From: Actinomycetes bacterium
Lineage (GTDB): Bacteria > Actinomycetota > Thermoleophilia > Solirubrobacterales > Solirubrobacteraceae
Direction of reading: 5' to 3'
Assembly (NCBI GenBank): GCA_023405705.1
Contig: JAEXXR010000065.1
Coordinates: 1 to 9,361 of the forward strand
DNA length: 9,361 nucleotides
The stretch's first letter is position 1; each line of letters opens with the position of its first letter. Below the pieces are notes generated by a model. The model was given only the letters and a program-made list of their open reading frames with translations. It was not told the DNA's origin and did not search any database. Below are positions 6,384 through 9,361 of the stretch, piece by piece. The position numbers and the translations under genes were made by a program.

Positions 6384-7222
6384 GCTCTGTCCTCCTTGCG
6401 GCCCGCGTGGTACCACGGCAGCATCAGCCGCTCGGCGAGCCGGACCAGCCCGAAGAGCGCGATGCCGATGGCGGCGAGCACGATGATCGTCGCGAACATC
6501 TCTGCGGTCGCGACCTGGTTGTTGAGCGTCAGGATCAGGTAGCCGAGGCCGGCGTCGGCCCCGACCCACTCGGCGAAGACCGCGCCGATCACCGACAGCG
6601 CGGCGCCGATCTTCAGGCCCGAGAAGAGGAACGGCAGCGCGCTCGGCAGCTGCGCGGTGCGGAAGCGCTTCCAGCGGCCGGCGCCGAGCGTCTTCAGCAG
6701 GTTGAGCAGCTCCGGCTCGGTCGACTTCAGCCCGTCGAGCGTGTTGACGGCGATCGGGAAGAAGCTCACGAGCGCGATCACGATCACCTTCGGGCGGATG
6801 TCGAAGCCGGTCCAGATCACGAGGATCGGGGCGATCGCCGGGATCGGCACCATCTGCGAGACGACCAGCCACGGGTACATCGCGCGCTCGGCCAGCAGCG
6901 AGCTGGCGAGCAGCACCGCGAGGCCGACGCCGAGCACGATCGCGGCGCTGTAGCCGATCAGGATCTCCTGGATCGTCACCCACGAGTTGTCGACGAGCAG
7001 CGTGCGGTTCTCCCACATCGCGCTGAAGACGTCGGTCGGCGCGGGCAGCGTCGACTCCTCGGTGCCGCTGACCTTGACGCCGACCTGCCAGATGACGAGC
7101 ACGGCGATCAGGAACAGCAGCGGCGGCAGCACGTGGGAGGCGGCGTGGCGCAGGCGGGCGCCCGAGCCGCGGCGGTCGCTCGCCTCGTTGCGGGTGGTCG
7201 CGGCGGTCTGCACGGCGGACAT
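6380..7222 (-). CDS. ABC transporter permease, NitT/TauT (ThiX-like) type
   Basis: 280 residues, the membrane channel of an importer fed by the lipoprotein and driven by the adjacent ATPase. Six or so helices are visible, near 31-50, 88-110, 115-137, 145-162, 197-220 and 243-264. The cytoplasmic EAA-type coupling loop lies at about 170-198, with LLKTLGAGRWKRFRT followed by QLPSALP, as in the BPD_transp_1 family. The sequences TLPAPTDVF near the first loop and VPIPAIAPILVIWTGF (about 125-140) are typical of nitrate/taurine/pyrimidine-type permeases. The ATG at 7222 shares its A with the TGA of the ATPase (TGATG), and GAGGAGG inside the ATPase end serves as ribosome binding site. The long N-terminal tail (1-28) is hydrophilic. 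Arginine is CGC/CGG apart from the penultimate codon. Confidence 0.92.
   Translation of the reverse strand: MSAVQTAATTRNEASDRRGSGARLRHAASHVLPPLLFLIAVLVIWQVGVKVSGTEESTLPAPTDVFSAMWENRTLLVDNSWVTIQEILIGYSAAIVLGVGLAVLLASSLLAERAMYPWLVVSQMVPIPAIAPILVIWTGFDIRPKVIVIALVSFFPIAVNTLDGLKSTEPELLNLLKTLGAGRWKRFRTAQLPSALPFLFSGLKIGAALSVIGAVFAEWVGADAGLGYLILTLNNQVATAEMFATIIVLAAIGIALFGLVRLAERLMLPWYHAGRKEDRA
6391..6397 (-). promoter_or_regulatory. Ribosome binding site that fixes the TTG start of the amidohydrolase
   Basis: AAGGAGG on the minus strand, a near-perfect anti-16S match, lies inside the last codons of the permease, seven bases ahead of TTG at 6383. It is the strongest such site I see in the operon, and it makes the rare TTG the preferred start. 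Confidence 0.7.
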
Positions 7223-8040
7223 CAGGCGACCACCTCCTCGAGCTGGCGGCGCGACGCCTCGTGCAGCGGCGTCAGCAGCTGCTGCTTGAGCGCGACGAAC
7301 TCCGGCGAGCCGAGCAGCTCGAACTTGCGCGGCCGCGGCAGGTCGATGTCGACGCACAGCTGCACGCGACCCGGCCGGCCCGACATCACGTAGACGCGGT
7401 CGGAGAGGTAGATCGCCTCCTCGACGTCGTGGGTGATGAAGAGGATCGTCTTCTTGTCGGTCTGCCAGACGTCGAGCAGCCACTCCTGCATCGTCTGCCG
7501 CGTCAGCGCGTCGAGCGCGCCGAACGGCTCGTCGAGCAGCATCAGCTCGCGGCCGGCGAGGAAGGTGCGCAGCAGCGCGGCGCGCTGGCGCATGCCGCCC
7601 GAGAGGTTGCTCGGCCAGCGTCTCTCGAAGCCGCGCAGGCCGAAGCGGCCCAGCTCGGCCCGCGCCAGCTCGCGCGCGTCCCGGCGCGAGACGCCGCCCA
7701 TCTCCAGCCCGAGGGTGACGTTGTCGAGCACCGAGCGCCACGGCATCAGCAGGTCCTTCTGCGGCATGTAGCCGACGCGGCCCAGCAGCGACGCGTACTC
7801 CTGGCCGTCCAGCAGGACGCGCCCCTGCGAGGGGCGCGTCAGTCCGGCGACGATGTTGAAGAGGGTCGACTTGCCGCAGCCGGAGGGGCCGACGATCGAG
7901 ACGAACTCACCCGGCGCGATCCGCAGGTCGGCCCCCTCCAGGGCGACGACGGTCTCGCCGTCGTCGCCGGTGAAGCGCTTGCAGACGTCCTCGACGACCA
8001 GCTTCGGGGACGCGTCCGGCGGGGTCTGCGTCGCGCTCAT
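7222..8040 (-). CDS. ABC transporter ATPase, NitT/TauT (ThiZ/SsuB-like) type
   Basis: 272 residues, the nucleotide-binding subunit on the cytoplasmic face of the importer. All expected motifs are intact: Walker A GPSGCGKST (51-59), Q-loop Q94 in YMPQKD, signature LSGGMRQR (146-153), Walker B LMLLDE (166-171), D-loop near 175-178 and H-loop H204 in ITHD. The MPWRSVLDNV stretch after the Q-loop is characteristic of the nitrate/sulfonate/taurine/pyrimidine group. The ATG at 8040 overlaps the stop of the binding protein by four bases (ATGA), and its ribosome binding site is weak (AGGCGG), so it is probably translated by coupling. A single AGA arginine was spotted; the rest are CGC/CGG. Confidence 0.95.
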   Translation of the reverse strand: MSATQTPPDASPKLVVEDVCKRFTGDDGETVVALEGADLRIAPGEFVSIVGPSGCGKSTLFNIVAGLTRPSQGRVLLDGQEYASLLGRVGYMPQKDLLMPWRSVLDNVTLGLEMGGVSRRDARELARAELGRFGLRGFERRWPSNLSGGMRQRAALLRTFLAGRELMLLDEPFGALDALTRQTMQEWLLDVWQTDKKTILFITHDVEEAIYLSDRVYVMSGRPGRVQLCVDIDLPRPRKFELLGSPEFVALKQQLLTPLHEASRRQLEEVVA

Positions 8041-9089
8041 GAGCCGCCTGCCGGAGGGAGGTATTCGTTGCCGCCGTAGCGCTCCGGCGTGAACGGCTCT
8101 CTCGCGAGTCTGTTCTCGACCATCCAGTCCGACAGCGCCTGGACGTTCGCCTCGTCGATCTCGCCGAAGGCGGCGGCGTCGCCCTGGAACAGCGGGCCGT
8201 AGGCGTCGAGCTGCGCTCTCGTCAGTCTCTCTCTGAGCGACTTGTTCTGCGCCAGGAGGTCGTCGAGCGCCTGCTGCGGGTCGCTGATCGTGTCCTCGTA
8301 GCCCTTGACGGTCGCGGCCGTGAACGCTCTGATCAGCGCCGGGTCCTGGGCGATGTGCTTCTGCGTCGAGAAGGCGACGAGGCCCGGGTAGACCGGCCCG
8401 CCGTTCTCGTCGAGCTTGAAGTCCTTCGTCGGGAAGCCGTCGACGTTGAGCTGGACGCCGTCGGCCGGCCAGAAGCCGATGAAGCCGGCGACCTTGCCGT
8501 TCTGGAGGTTCTGCACGCCGTTGAAGCCGATCGTCACGACCTTGACCTTCGAGGGGTCGCCGCCGTCGTTCTTGACGACGGTCTCGAGCGTCGCGTTGTC
8601 GGACGGGACGCCGGTGACGCCGACCGTCTTGCCCTCGAAGTCCCTGCCCGACGCGATCCCGTCTCTCTCCAGCGTGATGACGCCGCCGAGCGGCCGCTGG
8701 ACGACCGCCATGAACGCCTCGATGTCGAGGCCCTCGCCGATCTGGTTGGCGACGTCGAGGCCGTCGGCGAGGCCGAAATCGGCCTTGTCGGCGTTGATCA
8801 GTCGCAGCGTGTCGGCGGTCGACGTCGGCTGGATCACTCTGAGGTCGATGTTCTGGTCTCTGTAGTAGCCCGCGGCGAGCGCGCGGTAGACGCCGGCGTG
8901 GACGGCGTTCGGGACGAAGTCGAGGACGAGGGTCGCCTTCGTCATCTCTGCCAACTCGCCGCTGTCCGTCGTTCTGACGTTGTCAGCGGTCCCCCCAGAG
9001 TCGCTACTGCCACAGGCCGCCACGGTCGCGCCCAGCACGACGAAGGCGATCGCGAGGGTCAGCAGGCGCCACATCTTCCTCTGTCTCAT
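8037..9089 (-). CDS. ABC transporter substrate-binding lipoprotein, NMT1/THI5-like (ThiY-type)
   Basis: 350 residues. A basic start and hydrophobic core end in the lipobox VAAC, so C26 should be lipidated and the protein held on the outer face of the membrane. A Ser/Gly/Thr-rich spacer runs to about 50. The family core begins at LVLDFVPNAVHAGVYRA (54-70), the pattern seen in ThiY/THI5 proteins, followed by GYYRDQNIDL. The ADFGLADG segment (103-110) and the EGKTVGVTG segment (152-160) are usual ligand-cleft regions of this fold. In yeast THI5 and ThiY the ligand is a thiamine pyrimidine; here the ligand is unproven. The ATG at 9089 has GGAG with five-base spacing, better than the internal ATG at codon 6. 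It is the first gene of the operon and lies directly behind a palindromic operator. Eleven of 18 arginines are AGA, unlike the genes it is co-transcribed with. Confidence 0.93.
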   Translation of the reverse strand: MRQRKMWRLLTLAIAFVVLGATVAACGSSDSGGTADNVRTTDSGELAEMTKATLVLDFVPNAVHAGVYRALAAGYYRDQNIDLRVIQPTSTADTLRLINADKADFGLADGLDVANQIGEGLDIEAFMAVVQRPLGGVITLERDGIASGRDFEGKTVGVTGVPSDNATLETVVKNDGGDPSKVKVVTIGFNGVQNLQNGKVAGFIGFWPADGVQLNVDGFPTKDFKLDENGGPVYPGLVAFSTQKHIAQDPALIRAFTAATVKGYEDTISDPQQALDDLLAQNKSLRERLTRAQLDAYGPLFQGDAAAFGEIDEANVQALSDWMVENRLAREPFTPERYGGNEYLPPAGGS

Positions 9090-9101
9090 CTCTTCTCCGG
9101 G

Positions 9102-9117
9102 GTTCAGTTGACTGAAC
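9102..9117. promoter_or_regulatory. Palindromic operator upstream of the transporter operon (copy 1)
   Basis: GTTCAGT and ACTGAAC are perfect inverted arms of seven bases around a central TG. The site starts 12 bases upstream of the lipoprotein ATG and ends four bases before its ribosome binding site, a classic repressor position. A two-base centre is too tight for an RNA hairpin of that length, so a DNA-binding dimer is the better reading. The regulator is unknown. Confidence 0.55.
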
Positions 9118-9120
9118 TAC

Positions 9121-9136
9121 GATCAGTTGGCTGGAC
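9121..9136. promoter_or_regulatory. Second, imperfect operator copy
   Basis: GATCAGTTGGCTGGAC matches the first palindrome at 13 of 16 positions in the same orientation, offset by 19 bases (just under two helical turns). Tandem spacing of this kind suggests cooperative binding of two dimers on one face of the DNA. A TTGACG box at 9155-9160 (minus strand) could be the -35 of the operon promoter, but I find no good -10 at the right distance. Confidence 0.4.
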
Positions 9137-9315
9137 CAAGATTCTCCCACGGTCCGTCAAGCGTCATTGGCCGGATGGCGAAAGATCATCTCCGCTCACC
9201 GGCCACCGGTGCTGCACATCGGCGCCCCACGCCGATCCGGAAATGCAAGCGTACGCGGAGCGCTGGTCGCCGCGCGCGGGTGCGCGGGCGCGAGGCGCGT
9301 GGGGCTGGGGACCGC
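9137..9315. other. Upstream intergenic region with inverted repeats
   Basis: This spacer holds no gene that I can support. It contains two clear inverted repeats, CACCGG-N3-CCGGTG (9197-9211) and ATCGGCG-N5-CGCCGAT (9218-9236), and a GCG-rich stretch at 9265-9300. I saw no TPP riboswitch core (CUGAGA and its partner helix) on the minus strand. The 9218-9236 stem-loop could be a terminator for the gene ending at 9316. Confidence 0.4.
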
Positions 9316-9327
9316 CTACAGGCGGTC
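9310..9327 (-). terminator. Hairpin around the stop codon of the upstream gene
   Basis: GACCGCC and GGCGGTC form a seven-base-pair stem with the loop TGTA on the minus strand. The TAG stop of the partial upstream gene begins inside the loop. It may protect or end that transcript; no T-tract follows. Confidence 0.35.
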
Positions 9328-9361
9328 GCGGGGTGCGGCAGCGAAGGCGTCCAGCTCCTGC
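9316..9361 (-). CDS. C-terminal end of an unidentified protein (5' part outside window)
   Basis: Reading the minus strand from the window edge to TAG at 9316-9318 gives QELDAFAAAPRDRL, which has the look of a helical protein C-terminus. Codon choice (CTG, GAC, GCC, CGC) suits the genome. Fourteen residues are too few to name a family. A plus-strand frame from ATG 9244 is also open here but gives an Arg/Pro/Gly-rich product with no sense of a protein. Confidence 0.4.
   Translation of the reverse strand, partial: QELDAFAAAPRDRL

Noticed and set aside
4719..6542. A plus-strand open frame of about 600 codons over the amidohydrolase
   Set aside because: It is again an antisense shadow with biased composition; the minus strand carries intact catalytic motifs of a known family.
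6384..7016. An extended upstream form of the amidohydrolase reaching into the permease gene
   Set aside because: The extra residues are Arg/Ala-rich and out of frame with the permease, and the strong ribosome binding site points to the TTG at 6383.
7223..7741. An upstream extension of the permease frame
   Set aside because: It overlaps the ATPase in another frame and has no membrane-protein character; the ATG at 7222, coupled to the ATPase stop, is the natural start.
9137..9315. TPP riboswitch upstream of the THI5-like binding protein
   Set aside because: Neither the CUGAGA core nor the matching second helix is present on the minus strand.
9244..9361. A plus-strand gene starting at ATG 9244
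   Set aside because: There is no ribosome binding site and the product is an Arg/Gly/Pro-rich string; the minus-strand gene tail is more convincing.
1..9361. CRISPR array, insertion sequence, tRNA or rRNA
   Set aside because: I saw no regularly spaced repeats, transposase motifs, terminal inverted repeats or RNA gene signatures in the window.

Overview
The window is high-GC bacterial DNA (roughly 70 % G+C by eye), coding almost entirely on the minus strand. The composition, GTG and TTG starts, overlapping start/stop junctions, a lipoprotein-type binding protein and a DUF6159-like membrane protein suggest an actinobacterium. My best guess is the Thermoleophilia/Solirubrobacterales (Conexibacter-like). 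This is inference from style of sequence, not from a marker gene.

Read in the direction of transcription (right to left), the window opens with the last 14 codons of an unidentified gene (stop at 9316-9318). A 226-base spacer follows, carrying several inverted repeats and two tandem copies of an operator-like palindrome. Next is a tightly packed operon: an NMT1/THI5-like substrate-binding lipoprotein (8037-9089), an ABC ATPase (7222-8040), an ABC permease (6380-7222) and a COG0402-type amidohydrolase/deaminase (4935-6383). All three internal junctions overlap by 1 to 4 bases. A six-helix DUF6159-like membrane protein (4031-4888) follows after 46 bases. It may have its own leaderless promoter, and a strong hairpin lies 17 bases past its stop.

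The operon reads as uptake plus processing of a small nitrogen heterocycle. The lipoprotein captures the ligand outside the cell, the permease/ATPase pair imports it, and the zinc amidohydrolase deaminates or hydrolyses it inside. The binding-protein family suggests a pyrimidine of the thiamine-precursor kind and the hydrolase family suggests an amino-purine or amino-pyrimidine. The exact substrate cannot be read from the sequence, and no TPP riboswitch is visible upstream.

The left part holds two separate genes for exported proteins. One is a membrane-anchored PQQ-dependent alcohol dehydrogenase with a cytochrome c domain at each end of the propeller (1385-3883). The other is the first 398 residues of a secreted parallel beta-helix protein of the GH28/pectate-lyase-like type (1-1195, running off the window), with a recognisable promoter and ribosome binding site.

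The least expected signal is codon use. In the dehydrogenase and the binding lipoprotein most arginines are AGA (about 35 of 50 and 11 of 18 by hand count). The neighbouring cytoplasmic and permease genes, including those in the same operon as the lipoprotein, use almost only CGC/CGG.
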